NCBI GenBank assembly: GCA_918026815.1 | Contig: CAKJVC010000182.1 | Coordinates: 1-64,000 of the forward strand | Direction of reading: 5' to 3' | Length of the DNA stretch: 64,000 bases | Source: Chalara sp. BL73 | Taxonomy: Eukaryota > Ascomycota > Leotiomycetes > Helotiales | In this document: in pieces, positions 26,577 through 38,299 of the stretch | Numbering within the stretch: the first letter of the stretch is position 1 | How the letters are laid out: each line of letters starts with the position of its first letter | The notes under the pieces: model-generated | Database searches by the model: none | Told to the model about the DNA's origin: nothing | The model's input: only the letters and a program-made list of their open reading frames with translations | Made by a program: the position numbers and the translations under genes

Positions 26577-26690
26577 ACGTTCGCTACGATTTCATTTGTT
26601 TTGCTATTTGCTACAATCAGGGCTAGACCCTCAACATTCACTGGAATAGATTGACTACCACCATTGCTTGTACATAAACTAGATAGGAAC

Positions 26691-26710
26691 GCTAGCGCCT
26701 AGGCGCTAGC
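26691..26710. repeat. LINE 3' UTR 20-bp perfect palindrome (hairpin)
   Basis: GCTAGCGCCTAGGCGCTAGC equals its own reverse complement. It is present unchanged at 22438-22457, 26691-26710, 30051-30070 and 55687-55706, 40-60 bp from the (AAT)n tail of every LINE copy. It is a likely RNA hairpin near the 3' end; a role in RT recognition is inference. Confidence 0.8.
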
Positions 26711-26767
26711 CGTGCTACATAGTCCTCGACTGATACAGCACGTTAAAAGGAATAATAATAATAATAA

Positions 26768-29700
26768 TTGATTGTCGGCATAAATATTGTAGTTCTGGCC
26801 AGGCTGTGCTATTGTACTAGCGTATTCGATAGCTTGTGTAATTCCTTCTAGCTCTCCATTGTAAACTAGCTGTGATTGGCCAATGTTGTCGATATTACGA
26901 TGTATTGTACTAGGCTGTCCTTAATTGTCGTATTGTAGCGCAATAAAGCCGATTCCTACACCTGTCGATTCGGTGCTCGGAATCATCGACGCGTCGGAGT
27001 AGATAATTGTACTAAGGTAGCTTAGGTGATTCAAGCTAGTTTGGTGCATTGTGGTGGCGTCCTCTTTTGACAGCGAGCTGATTTCGACTTTGTATGGCGT
27101 AGTGCGATTCCATGGACCGTACTTGTAGTGCTGAATATGCTCTAGTCTAGCTGAACTAGCTAAACTAGCTGAACTAGCGATGCGTTCTAGCTGTGTGCCG
27201 GCTGTAGCTGTTTGTGTAGCTTGTCTGATAGGGTGATTTTGAGGTAGCTTCAAAGCTCGAATTGCACATTGTCGTACGCTAGCATTAAGTCGTACGCTAG
27301 CGGGATACAATGCCGATTCGACTTCCATAGGGCAAATAGGGCTAGTTCGGAAAACGCCTAGTATTTTGCGTAGTGCTAGGTTTTGTAATGATTGTAATTG
27401 TCGGCTAAATTGTGCTTGACCTTTCCACCATATTATCGCTCCATAGTCGGCCACGCTAGTCACGCAAGCGAGGTACAATTGTCGAATAGCAAAAGGACTA
27501 AAACCTTGCTCCGTATTAGCTAGTCTAGCTAGTCGATTGAAAGCTGACCTAGCTTGACTAGTACGTATTGCGACGTGTTGTTTGAATGTGAGCCCTGAAT
27601 CGAACCAAATGCCTAGCCAGCGTACCAGCTTTTTTGGCTGTACGACCTCGTTGTCAGGTAGTTGTAAGCTAATTGAACTAGCTAGTTTAGCTGTCGTAAA
27701 ATGGATTAGTTCGGTTTTGCCCAAATCGAATTGAATTGCATTCAAGCTCGCTAGTTCAGCTAGTTTAGCTACTTCGCGTTCTAGTATGCGTACATTTTTC
27801 CGCAGGCTAGTCGATAACGTAGTCAATGACATGTCGTTTATGTACGACACTATTTTAATCGACGAAGCTAGTTTTGCCGCTAGGTCTCGTATGTAGATCA
27901 AGAATAGTATTGGCGAAATAGGACTGCTTTGCGGAATGCCGGTATCAATTGTACTAAATTGCTCTAATTGGTTGTCGAACGACAGTCGTAATTGTCGATT
28001 AGCTAGAAATGATGACACCCAGGAAATCAAGCTAGTCGGCATGCCGAGCTTTTGCAAAATAGCTAGTAGCTGATTTTTAGCCACGTGATCGAATGCTCCT
28101 TTGATGTCTAGAAACAACGTTGTTGTAATACGTTTTGCTAGTCGGTTTTGCTGTATTTCATTTGTCAATAGCATTGCTGCGTCGATAGCTGATTTTTTCA
28201 AGCGACCTCCGATTTGCGTATTGTGCAATAAGCTAGTTGTTTCCGCTAAGTAGCTAAGTCGCTGAGCTAGAATACGTTCGCTGATTTTGCCTAAGCAGTT
28301 TAGCAACGATCGGATTTGTATAGTCAGGCTTTTGATGTTTTTTGAGTATTACACCTGTAGCTTGCTTCCAGCACTTTGGGTGATAGCCGACATGCAATAG
28401 ACTAGCAAATAGTCTATAAAATAGCTCCGGATCCGTACGATAAGCTTAGCGAATAATATCTTGATTGATCAAATCCGGACTTGGCGTTTTGCTTTTGATT
28501 TTTGCCGAGCATGCATTTTCAAGCTCCGAAATAGCTAGTTTCGGCTATTCCTACATAGTACTAGGTCGATAATTGTTTCAAGCTAAATTAGCTGCTATTG
28601 GTAGCGGAGAGAACAGTTTGCTACGTAGCGCACTAGCTTTGCTTTGAAATGTCGTTTGGCCTGAAATAGCAGGCATCCGTTCCGTTTGTCGATCTTTTGT
28701 ATAAGCCATAGCTTTGTAAATTGATCGCGGATCCTCTTTTTCCAGAAATTGATTCCAATACTTGCGTTTTGCACGTTTGATGGCCAAAAAATAGCTATTC
28801 CGAGCTACTAGATATTCCTGTTTCCGACTAGAATCACGTGCTGGTTGTTGACTAGAATCACGTGCTAGCTGTCGTTTGCACTGTAGCATAGTTTGCCGCA
28901 ATTCCCGTAGTTCGTCATTCCACCAAGGCTTGGCTTTAGCGCTAGTTTTTTGTATTGAAATAGCTATTTTTGCTGCTGTAGTAATAGCTGTAGTAAACAA
29001 TTCCGCGGCTTGATCTAAAAAATCAATAACTAGCATATCCGAATAGCTAGCGCTAGCGTGTTGTAAGATTTGTCCGATTTCCAAATCAGGATCCTAAAGC
29101 AGTTCCAAGCTGGCTGAGCTACTTTGATCAATTGTACTAAGCTGAACTAAAGTCGGACTGCTCAAAATCGAGCTATTTTCGATTTCTCGAGCAAAAGCTT
29201 CGAAAAATCGAGGCCAGTCAGCTAATTGCGTATTGAATCTAGTTTGCATATTATTGTCGAAATCCGAGCTAGTGCTAGTTCCGCGTATTGTGAAAAGAAT
29301 GCCGTAGTGATCCGAGCCTAAATCAGGCAAAATTTGCCAGTCGTCGACTAGTTCAGCTAAATTGCTCGAAACTAGAGTCAAATCTAGTACCGATTCTCTA
29401 GCTAAGTGCGGCCGAAAAAAAGTGCCTTCGCCAGGCGTATTCAGTAACGCTAGTTCTTGATTTTCGATCCAATTAACTAGCTCGTCGGCATTTGAACTAA
29501 GCTTTGCTAATGGATCCCACCAAGAATGATGCGTATTAAAATCGCCGAGCAAAATCGTACTTAGCTGTAGCGTTCTAGCATACAAGCACCGATTTAGCAT
29601 TTTGGGCCTTAATCTAGCTTAGTCTGATTCATAGTAAATATTGAGAAGTTGCAATTTTGACGTTTTTTCGACAATATCGACTACAAGCATGTCGGAGTCA

Positions 29701-29984
29701 CGTAGTGACGTGCTTGCTATAGTGACTATTGGCCGATAGCTTTTTGCTACGTAGACTAGCGTACGGGGTCGGAATGCTAAGTCAGCCGGCAAAATCTGTA
29801 GAAATGCTGAATGAGCTATTGAGCGTGTTGTCGAATAATCTAGCTTATTGTCGGCTGGTTGCACTAGCCATGGTTCTTGAACGACGATTATGTCGATTTT
29901 TAGCTTAATAGCTAGCTGAAGTGCTAATTCGGTAGCTGCGGCGCTTTTGTTAAGGTTCACTTGTAGTACTTTAGTATTGCTATT
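26768..29984 (-). pseudogene. LINE-1b: 5' part of the LINE split by LINE-2 (ORF2 EN + RT)
   Basis: Reads leftward from ORF2 codon about 5 (near 29975) through the endonuclease (ILLGDFNTHHSWWDP, GSDHYGILFTIRG; about 29960-29094), linker and RT. In the RT, TTTLFLDIKGAFDHV, GIPQSSPISPILFLIYIRDLA and SYINDMSLTT replace the family's PQGSPISP and SYMDDMS motifs. It continues into RNase H until 26768. Broken frames are 29960-29619, 29600-29094, 29084-28578 and 28306-26921. Most gaps are single stops or small deletions. The active-site change D to N (IND for MDD) suggests an inactive RT. ORF1 is absent; the LINE-3 tail begins where ORF2 should start. Confidence 0.8.
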
Positions 29985-30184
29985 ATTATTATTATTATAT
30001 TATTATTATTCCTTTTAACGTGCTGTATCAGTCGAGGACTATGTAGCACGGCTAGCGCCTAGGCGCTAGCGTTCCTATCTAGTTTATGTACAAGCAATGG
30101 TGGTAGTCAATCTATTCCAGTGAATGTTGAGGGTCTAGCCCTGATTGTAGCAAATAGCAAAACAAATGAAATCGTAGCGAACGT

Positions 30185-33100
30185 TTATTCCTCTCTCTTT
30201 AGCTCCCCTAGCGCCTCTAGCTCCTGTTCCCGCTCTAGCCTATTCAGGTGATTCCGTCTAGTACAAACGCTAATCGCTTTAAGGAACGCTAGCGTCTTTT
30301 CAATGCCGATTGTTGTGTGCAGTAATAAGGCTATTGTAAGCCTGTTTCCTCCAAGGTCGTTTTTGAGCTTTGATCTAGCTAAAACTAGCTTAGGATCATT
30401 ACAGCTAAGTAGCAAATGCTGAGCTGTTTCCTTCGTTCCGCACACACACTTGTCAGACGTCACATGGCCTAGCTTGTGCAAATATGATCGAATATAGCCA
30501 TGGCCGAGCTTTAGTTGAAATAGCGAGCTGGCTAGCTCTCTAGTCGTTCCGCGCGGTAGTTGTATTTTTGACTTGATTTTCCACGGAAATAGCTTTTTGT
30601 ACGTAAATGGATTTGTACTAAGCTTGCTGTCGTACTTTGCTAGCACATTTTTCCATTCCGCAATACTAGCTTTTTTAGCTTCGCAGCCTAATACCGCAAA
30701 GCTAGTCGTTGTAGTGCTAGGTTCGATAGTTGTAGCTAGTTTAGCTAGTTTGTCGGCTTGGTCGTTTCCATAGATATCCGTGTGCCCTGGAACCCACTTT
30801 AGTGCAATACTAGCTCCTTTTTCTATTGCATGTAGCGTAGCTTCGCTAGCGCGTATTTGCTGTGATTGGCCGGGATTGTCGTCAGCTGATTTTAGCCTGT
30901 AAAGTGCGGCTTGGTTGTCGGCATAGATATTGTAGTTTTGGCCGGGCTGTGCTATTGTACTAGCGTATTCGATAGCTTGCGTGATTCCTTCTAGCTCTCC
31001 ATTGTAGACTAGCTGTGATTGGCCAATGTTGTCGATATTACGATGTATTGTACTAGGCCGTCCTTGATTGTCGTATTGTAGCGCAATGAAGCCGATTCCT
31101 ACACCTGTAGATTCGGTGCTCGGAATCATCGACGCGTCGGAGTAAATAATTGTACTAAGGTAGCTTAAGTGATTCAAGCTAGTTTGGTGCATTGTGGTAG
31201 CGTCCTCTTTTGACAACGAGCTGATTTCGACGTTGTACGGCGTAGTGCGATTCCATGGAGCGTACTTGTAGTGTTGTATGTGCTCTAATCTAGCTGAACT
31301 AGCTAAACTAGCTGAACTAGCTGAACTAGCTGAACTAGCGATGCGTTCTAGCTGTGTGCCGGCTGTAGCTGTTTGTATAGCTTGTCTGATTGGGTGATTT
31401 TGAGGTAGCTTCAAAGCTCGAATAGCATATTGTCGTACGCTAGCATTGAGTCGTACGCTAGCGGGATACAATGCCGATTCGACCTCTATAGGGCAAATTG
31501 GACTAGTTCGGAAAACACTTAGTATTTTGCGTAGTGCCAGGTTCTGTAATGATTGTAATTGTCGGCTGAATTGTGCTTGGCCTTTCCACTATATTACCGC
31601 TCCGTAGTCAGCTACGCTAGTCACGCAAGCGAGGTACAATTGTCGAATAGCAAAAGGACTAAGACTTTGCTCCGTATTAGCTAGTCTAGCTAGTCGATAA
31701 AAACTAGATCTAGCTTGACTAGTACGTATTGCGACGTGTTGCTTGAATGTGAGCCTTGAATCGAACCAAATGCTTAGCCAGCGTACTAGCTTTTTTGGCT
31801 GTATGACGTTGTTGTTAGGTAGTCGTAAGCTAATTGTACTAGCTAGTTTAGCTGTCGTAAAGTGGATTAGTTCGGTTTTGGCCAAATCAAATTGAATTGC
31901 ATTCAAGCTCGCTAGTTCAGCTAGTTTAGCTACTTCGCGTTTTAGTATGCGTACATTTTTCCGTAGGCTGGTCGATGCTGTAGTCAATGACATGTCGTCC
32001 ATGTACGACACTATTTTAATCGACGAAGCTAGCTTTGCCGCTAGGTTTCGTATGTAGATCAAAAATAGTATTGGCGAAATAGGACTGCTTTGCGGAATGC
32101 CGGTATCAATTGTACTGAATTGCTTTAGTTGGTTGTCGAACGAAAGTCGTAATTGTCGATTAGCTAGAAATAACGACACTCAGGAAATCAAGTTAGTCGG
32201 CATGCCGAGCTTTTGCAAAATAGCTAGTAGTTGATTTTTGGCTACGTGATCGAATGCTTCTTTAATGTCTAGAAACAGCGTTGTTGTAGTACGTTTTGCT
32301 AGTCGATTTTGTTGTATTTCATTTGTTAATAGCATTGCTGCGTCGATAGCTGATTTTTTCAAGCGACCTCCGATTTGCGTATTGTGTAATAAGCTAGTTG
32401 TTTCCGCTAAGTAGCTAAGTCGCTGAGCTAGAATGCGTTCGCTGATTTTGCCTAAGCAATTTAGTAGCGATATAACTCTGTATGCTGTTGGATTCGTGTA
32501 GTTCGGTTTTTGGTGCTTTTTAAGAATTACACCTGTAGCTTGTTTCCAGCACTTTGGGTGATAGCCGATATGCAATAGACTAGCAAATAGTCTATAAAAT
32601 AGCTCTGGATCCGTACGATAAGCTTGGCGAATAATATCTTGATTGATTAAATCCGGACCTGGCGTTTTGCTTTTAATTTTTGCCGAGCATGCATTTTCAA
32701 GCTCCGAAATAGCTAGTTTCGGCCATGCCCACGTAGTACTAGGTCGATAATTGTACCAAGCTAGATTAGCTGCTATGGGTGGCGAAAGGAACAGCTTGCT
32801 ACGTAGCGCACTAGCTTTGCTTTGGAACGTCGTTTGGCCTGATATAGTCGGCAATCTTTTCGTTTGTCGATTCTTTGTATAGGCTATAGCTTTGTAAATT
32901 GATCGCGGATTTTCTTTTTCCAGAAATTGATTCTAATGCTTGCGTTTTGCACGTTTGATGGCTAAAAAATAGCTATTCCGAGCTACTAGATATTCCTGTT
33001 TCCGATTAGAATCAAGTATTGGCTGTTGACTAGAATCACGTGCCGTAGAATCACGTGCTAGCTGTCGTTTGCACTGTAGCATAGTTTGTCGTAATTCTCG

Positions 33101-34183
33101 TAGTTCGTTATTTTACCAAGGCTTGGCTTTAGCGCTAGTTTTCTGTATTGGAATCGCTATTTTTGCTGCTGTAGTAATAGCTGTAGTAAGCGATTCCGCA
33201 GCTTGATCTAAAAAATCAGTAACTAGCATATCTGAATAGCTAGCGCTAGCGTGTTGTAGGATTTGTCCGATTTCCAAATTAGGATTCTGAAGCAGTTCTA
33301 AGCTGGCTGAGCTACTTTGATCAATTGTACTAAGCTGAACTAAGGCCGAACTGCTTAAAATCGAGCTATTTTCGATTTCTCGAGCAAAAGCTTCGGAAAA
33401 TCGAGGCCAGTCAGCTAATTGCGTATTGAATCTAGTTTGCATATTGTTGTCGAGATCCGAGCTAGTGCTAGTTCCGCGTATAGTAAAAAGGATGCCGTAA
33501 TGATCCGAGCCAAGGTCAGGCAAAATTTGCCAGTCGTCGACTAGTTCAGCTAAATTGCTCGAAACTAAAGTCAAATCTAGTACCGATTCTTTAGCTAAGT
33601 GCGGTCGAAAAAAAGTGCTTTCGCCAGGCGTATTCAATAGCGCTAGTTCTTGATTTTCGATCCAATTGACTAGCTCGTCGGCATTTGAACTAGGCTTTGC
33701 TAATGGATCTTACCAAGGATGATGCGTATTAAAATCGCTTAGCAAAATCGTACTTGGCTGTAGCGTTCTAGCATACAAGCACCGTTCTAGCGTTTTAGGC
33801 TTTAATCTAGCTTGGTCTGATTTATGGTAGATATTGAGAAGTTGCAATTTTGACGTTTTTTCGACAATATCGACTACAAGCATGTCGGAGTCACGTGGTG
33901 ACGTGCTTGCTATAGTGACTATTGGCCGATAGCTTTTCGCTACGTAGACTAGCGTACGAGGTCGGAATGAAAGGTCGGCTGGCAAAATTTGTAGAAATGC
34001 TGAATGAGCTATTGAGCGTGTTGTCGAATAGTCTAGCTCATTGTCGGCTGGTTGCACTAGCCATGGTTCTTGAACTACTATTATATCGATTTTTAGCTTA
34101 ATAGCTAGCTGAAGTGCTGATTCGGTAGCTGCAGCACTTTTGTTGAGGTTTACTTGTAAAACCTTAGTATTGCTACTAATCAT
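30185..34183 (-). pseudogene. LINE-3 ORF2 (endonuclease-RT-RNase H), nonsense-mutated
   Basis: 1333-codon frame from ATG 34183, the base after next from the ORF1 stop (TAG-C-ATG). Order: apurinic-type endonuclease (NLNKSAAATESALQ, VVQEPWL, LLSDFNTHHPW), linker, RT (KTPGPDLINQDIIRQAYR, FLDIKEAFDHV, PQSSPISPILFLIYIR, SYMDDMSLTTAST), RNase H (YSDASM, GELEGITQAIE, ADNQAAL, PGHTDIYGNDQADK) and CCHC-like CVCGTKETAQHLLLSC. Stops near 33709, 33112, 32178 and 31590 all fall at conserved Trp codons (WWDP, KPWW, ISWV, IWWK). The RNase H part (31471-30185) is fully open and equals that of LINE-2. Confidence 0.85.
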
Positions 34184-34184
34184 G

Positions 34185-35720
34185 CTAATTTAGCTTAGTC
34201 GATTTAATTGAGGTAAAAACCTCGCATGTTCGATTATCAGCTGTATGATTGCCTTTGCAATTGGCGCACGTCGGCACTAAGTGAATGCATTTGGCTCCGA
34301 CGGTATTGCACGTATTACAAGCATGTTGCTTGGTCACGTGACCTTCGCTACAAAGCTTGCATTTGGCTGATTTTTTGCAATGCGTGTCGATATGCCCGAA
34401 TGCCTGACATTTGCCGCATTGCGTAGTCGGCGCTGTAGCATAGAATTTCTCTACGCGTACGCTGATGCCGGCAACAAATAGCCGGTGTCGAATAGCTCGA
34501 CTAGCTTCGTCGGCTGTAGCAAATGCGACAACGATAGATCTCGCACGTTGATTGGCCCGTTTGTCAGCTGACGACAGCCAATACGGCTTTCCGATAGGTT
34601 GTAGACCTTTGTTGAAAGTCTTGATTTCGTCGATTACTAGCTCTATGCCGCTAGGCGTATTGAAGTCGGCGGTAGGAATATTGTGTAGTACGACTTTGTG
34701 CCAAGGCTCGTCGATTTGAGCTGTTTTGTACGATACTAAATGTTGCCAAATAGATTGTTTGTCGAGTAGAAATTGAGCTGAAAATTGACTAGTTGTTGTG
34801 ATTACTAGATTTTGGCCTAGTGACTTTGTGATAGTATTAACTACCGGCTCTTTTACGCTTTTTTGAGCGAAAGCGTTGTTGAAAGCATTCCGTAATGCTA
34901 GTGGCGAAAATGCGTTGTTTGCATTTAGTGATCTGATCAAAACTAGCCTTTGCACTTTAGTTTTGCTTAGTTCAATTTTTGAAGTAGCTAGATTAGCTAC
35001 TTTTGCTTTTGATCTAGGCTGAACTAGGGTCCATTCCTGAAGCTTGTTTGAAGGCATATTGCTGGCCGTAGCTATCGACGCGTACGACGGTGTTGATTTG
35101 GATGCTGTAGCTGTAGGTGCTGTAGCTATAGCTGTAGCGATAGGCACTTTAGCTAGTGCTTTAGCTTTCGTCTCAATTTGACGCGTAGCTGATTCTAGGT
35201 TGGCGATTTGCGACGTGATGATTGTAGACGCCGTACGCAATTTTCCTTGTTCCGTGTATTCCCTGAAAATCTCTAGCAAATCTAGTAGCTTCGATTGCTT
35301 ATCGCGTGATTGCGTAGCTAAGCTAGCTTGAATCAATAAATCACAAGCTTGTAAAACTAGCTCGCGTGCCGATTGTAATGTTGTTGTTGTTGTTGCAAAA
35401 CGTGCTTGTTTCGCGTTGTTGTTATTGTCGGTTGCGGAAAAACTAAATGCCGTACGCTTGCTGTTTTGGTTGTGATTCGGGCGGTGAAAGTTGATGCCTG
35501 AAGCAAATGCGGCAGAAAAATTTTCAGTCGCGAAAGGATTGCTGGCAATAGGGTCGGAGCTAAGTTCTAGCTCGATAGGCCTAATAGCACTGTTGCTAAT
35601 AGGCTGATTTGGTAGCTTTAAGCTAGAGCTTTCGATAGGCACATCGATTATGTCGACAGCATCACTTGGTGGTGGGCTAGAGGCGGGCGCCTCCAAAAAG
35701 GGGTCAGACGCGCTCGACAT
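34185..35720 (-). CDS. LINE-3 ORF1 protein, intact (511 aa)
   Basis: Gag-like, RNA-binding ORF1 protein of the LINE. It starts at ATG 35720 (MSSASDPFLEAPASSPPPSD) and is open to TAG 34187-34185. It has a Ser/Pro/Ile-rich acidic N terminus, then poly-Asn/Thr around residues 110-130 (DNNNNAKQARFATTTT) and a helical middle (LLDLLEIFREYTEQGKLRTAST). A conserved nucleic-acid-binding region follows (RNAFNNAFAQKSVKEPVVNTITKSLGQNL), then the C-terminal cysteine cluster CGKCQAFGHIDTHCKKSAKCKLC...CNTC...CANC. It is the only ORF1 in the window without an internal stop. ORF2 starts one base after its stop, so translation may be coupled. Confidence 0.85.
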   Translation of the reverse strand: MSSASDPFLEAPASSPPPSDAVDIIDVPIESSSLKLPNQPISNSAIRPIELELSSDPIASNPFATENFSAAFASGINFHRPNHNQNSKRTAFSFSATDNNNNAKQARFATTTTTLQSARELVLQACDLLIQASLATQSRDKQSKLLDLLEIFREYTEQGKLRTASTIITSQIANLESATRQIETKAKALAKVPIATAIATAPTATASKSTPSYASIATASNMPSNKLQEWTLVQPRSKAKVANLATSKIELSKTKVQRLVLIRSLNANNAFSPLALRNAFNNAFAQKSVKEPVVNTITKSLGQNLVITTTSQFSAQFLLDKQSIWQHLVSYKTAQIDEPWHKVVLHNIPTADFNTPSGIELVIDEIKTFNKGLQPIGKPYWLSSADKRANQRARSIVVAFATADEASRAIRHRLFVAGISVRVEKFYATAPTTQCGKCQAFGHIDTHCKKSAKCKLCSEGHVTKQHACNTCNTVGAKCIHLVPTCANCKGNHTADNRTCEVFTSIKSTKLN

Positions 35721-37460
35721 ATCGACCACAACAAAGCGTTTTCTACGCGCACCACGCGTCGAGCTGGCTATTGCTGGGAGGAATAGGCTAGTGAGCTAGT
35801 TCTTCAAGTATTGGAGACGTGTTTTGAACAAAATAGGGGGGGTTGAAAATTGTTGTTGTGACGCGCATGGCGTATTCTGTAATAAGTATTAGTAAAATTA
35901 ATTTTTGTAAATCGTTTTAAACAACAAAGTTTATTTAGCGTTTTACTAATTAAAAATAACAGCGTTTTATTTTTAATTGTAATTTAATTTAATTTTTTGT
36001 AGTTTACGTATAGTTTAAAAAAACCGTTTTTTTTAAGTACAAATAAAATCGGCGTTTTTGCAAAACTAGTAAATCGGCGAATTTATTTTTTTAATAAAAA
36101 AAAATCGAAATATTTTTTTAATATTGTTAATTTTTTTTTTAAAAACGAGTAAACGAAGTTTTATAGCAGTATTATTTTCGGCTCGAAATTAATTTAATGC
36201 TTTATTAAATAATGTTTTAGTAAAATGTTTGCAAAAACGTTATTAAATATATTAGTATAATTTGTATATTTAAAAAAAAACAATACTAAACTTTTTTTTA
36301 CTCGCTATAAAACTAAACAATAAATTATTTAGTTTTTGCTAGTTTTACAAAAGTTTTTAACGTTAAATATTTTAATTTAAACCGTTTTAAAAAAGTGTTG
36401 TTAGTTTTTTGTAAAAAAACGTATAACTACATTAATTTGTTTTAGCTAAAAGTACTTTAATATAAAAAAAACGTTTAGTATATTAAAATTGCACGTTACA
36501 AAATTGTGTTAGTAAAGTTTTGTAATGTTTTTAAAATTAGTAATTGCTAGCTCGATATTGTTAATTTTGTAAATAATAACTTTTTTATTATTATTATAAC
36601 TAGTTAAAACTAAACGTTTTTCGATTTTTAATTATACTGTATAGCTAAAAACTGTTTTACGCAGTTTTGTTTTATACTGCTGTTAATAAACGCTTGTATT
36701 TTTTTCGTTTTTTTTTTAGTATTAAATACTTGTACCGAAATAACTATTTGTTTTTTTTTGCGTTTTTGCTTGTTTTTTTTAGCAAAAAAAATATTAAAAA
36801 CAAGCTTTTTCGTTTTTTTGTTTAAGTTTTAAGCAATTAATAAAAATATAACTTTTTTTTTTGCAATTGTAGTATTTTATATTAAAGCATTTAAAAAATA
36901 AATAACTTTTTTTACTGCACTAATAATATCGAATAATACTATATTTACTTTTTATGCCGGTACTAATAAAAGTGCAATTCGTTTTACTTAAAGTGTTTTT
37001 TGTGTTTTTTTAAGTATTTTTTGCTGCAAAATATTAAGCCGACGTTTTTAATTCGGCCGTAAACGTAAAAGCATCGACGCTTTTCTGCAGGTTTTTTGTA
37101 GCTTTTTTACTTAAACTATTAAAGTTGCTAATAATTTTTTTTGCACTTTTTATTTTTCAAGTTAAAAATATTAGCGCTTCCCGGCTTTTAAAAAAATTTT
37201 TATAGCGCAATATATTTGCTTTTAAGTTATTTTTAAACTTTTTAAATAACGTACGTTAACAATACGTATTATTTACGATTTTTAGCTTTTTTTCGAGCGT
37301 TTTTAAGTGTATTACAAAAGTTTTTACCGACTAGTTTTTTTGCTGCTTAGCGTTTTTTAGCTTGCTAGCTGCGTTTAGTTTTCGATTAGTTTTATTCGTA
37401 AACAAATTATAAAAAAAAACTACAAACTTTTTTTATGTAGTATTGCTAACTTTTACTTTC

Positions 37461-37652
37461 TGTCATGAATGGTCACGTGATGCAGGTTGCAAGGTTGTGA
37501 GTCACGTGTTAGGTTCCTATAGGCGAGCGTCACGTGCTCCATTCTCTATTAGGTTGAGGGATCGTTCAACCACATACCTTTCCTCTCTAGTTTAGTATTG
37601 TCGAATAGAACCTTATGATAGCTACCTCTGCACCCATATTGGCTTCGTGACA
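37461..37652 (+). mobile_element. Solo LTR, family L2 (192 bp) with 5-bp TSD
   Basis: TGTCATGAATGG...GGCTTCGTGACA, flanked by CTTTC on both sides (37456-37460 and 37653-37657). Not RIP-mutated. Three CACGTG E-boxes at 37474, 37503 and 37531. It shares a CCTTTCCTC..TAGTTTAGTATT core with L1 but otherwise differs. Confidence 0.88.
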
Positions 37653-37793
37653 CTTTCGATTTATAATTGTTTTATTTTCGTTTTATTATTATATCGAAAG
37701 CAAAAACACAATAGTTTATTTTTTGCGTATTATTAAAAAAGTAGTAATTTTTGTTTGTTTTAAAACAGCGTTTTGCAGCTAACACAAAAAACT

Positions 37794-38246
37794 TGTCACG
37801 AACTAAATCCTGGGACTCGCCGAGGTCCCAGGAGAGGAGCCCCAGGATGCTTTGGCGTTCCGGGACTAATGGGGATTTTAGAGATGTGGGTCCCAGGATT
37901 AGCCAGTGTTTTAGGACTTTAAGTAAGTAAAAAAGCAAACGGCTTATTAACTTCTGGAAACCGCGACTGTGTTACGTAATAAAGTCTGGAAAAGTCTTGG
38001 GAGTTTATATAAACTCCAGGAACTTTAAAAAACTCCAGCTTAACTATAGTATATAAGTAATCGTAGTTTTATAATTTAAAAACTTCGTGTTTAACTTACT
38101 TTATAGTTTAGCAATATAGTTTTTGTTATACTTGTAACGTTTTACTTTTTAATAAAAAGCAGTGCTTAGTTTATTTTATATATACTATACTAACTAACGA
38201 GTTTTAAGCTTAGTTACTTAAGTTTAAAACTATTTAGTACGTTACA
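37794..38246 (+). repeat. G1 5' LTR (453 bp)
   Basis: Outer about 130 bp unmutated (GGGACTCGCCGAGGTCCCAG etc.), inner part RIP-mutated. Ends GTACGTTACA. Confidence 0.9.
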
Positions 38247-38299
38247 TTTTAAACACTAAGTCTTGAAGTAACTAAACAATATAGCACTTAACACGAGAA

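Larger units (their letters stand above)
23472..26767 (+). mobile_element. LINE-2: Tad1/I-like LINE with internal ORF2 deletion
   Basis: Plus-strand LINE inserted into LINE-1. Layout: chimeric 5' end, 5' UTR (CAACAACAATTTTCAAC then a C-run), ORF1 23762-25294, a deleted ORF2 remnant 25296-26576, 3' UTR with the palindrome at 26691-26710, and an (AAT)n tail at about 26749-26767. The endonuclease and RT regions are deleted. The 3' 1.4 kb is nearly identical to LINE-3, including the whole RNase H protein. About 170 bp of LINE-1 is duplicated on both sides (23300-23471 and 26768-26940), as a target-site duplication would be. Confidence 0.85.
29985..35860 (-). mobile_element. LINE-3: near-complete Tad1/I-like LINE (5.9 kb)
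   Basis: The (ATT)n tail at 29985-30010 is followed leftward-to-rightward by the 3' UTR with palindrome 30051-30070, ORF2 30185-34183, ORF1 34185-35720 and a 5' UTR ending near 35858 (CAACAACAATTTTCAAC on the minus strand). ORF1 is intact and ORF2 carries several nonsense changes. The 5' end abuts gypsy G2 RT sequence (TACAGAATACGC on the minus strand, 35881-35870). The same 12 bp follows the 3' tail of LINE-4 at 55765-55776. Confidence 0.88.

Noticed and set aside
30573..30773. 66-aa hydrophobic ORF repeated at 25988, 30573 and 54984
   Set aside because: Repeats because it is the antisense shadow of the LINE RNase H region in each copy.
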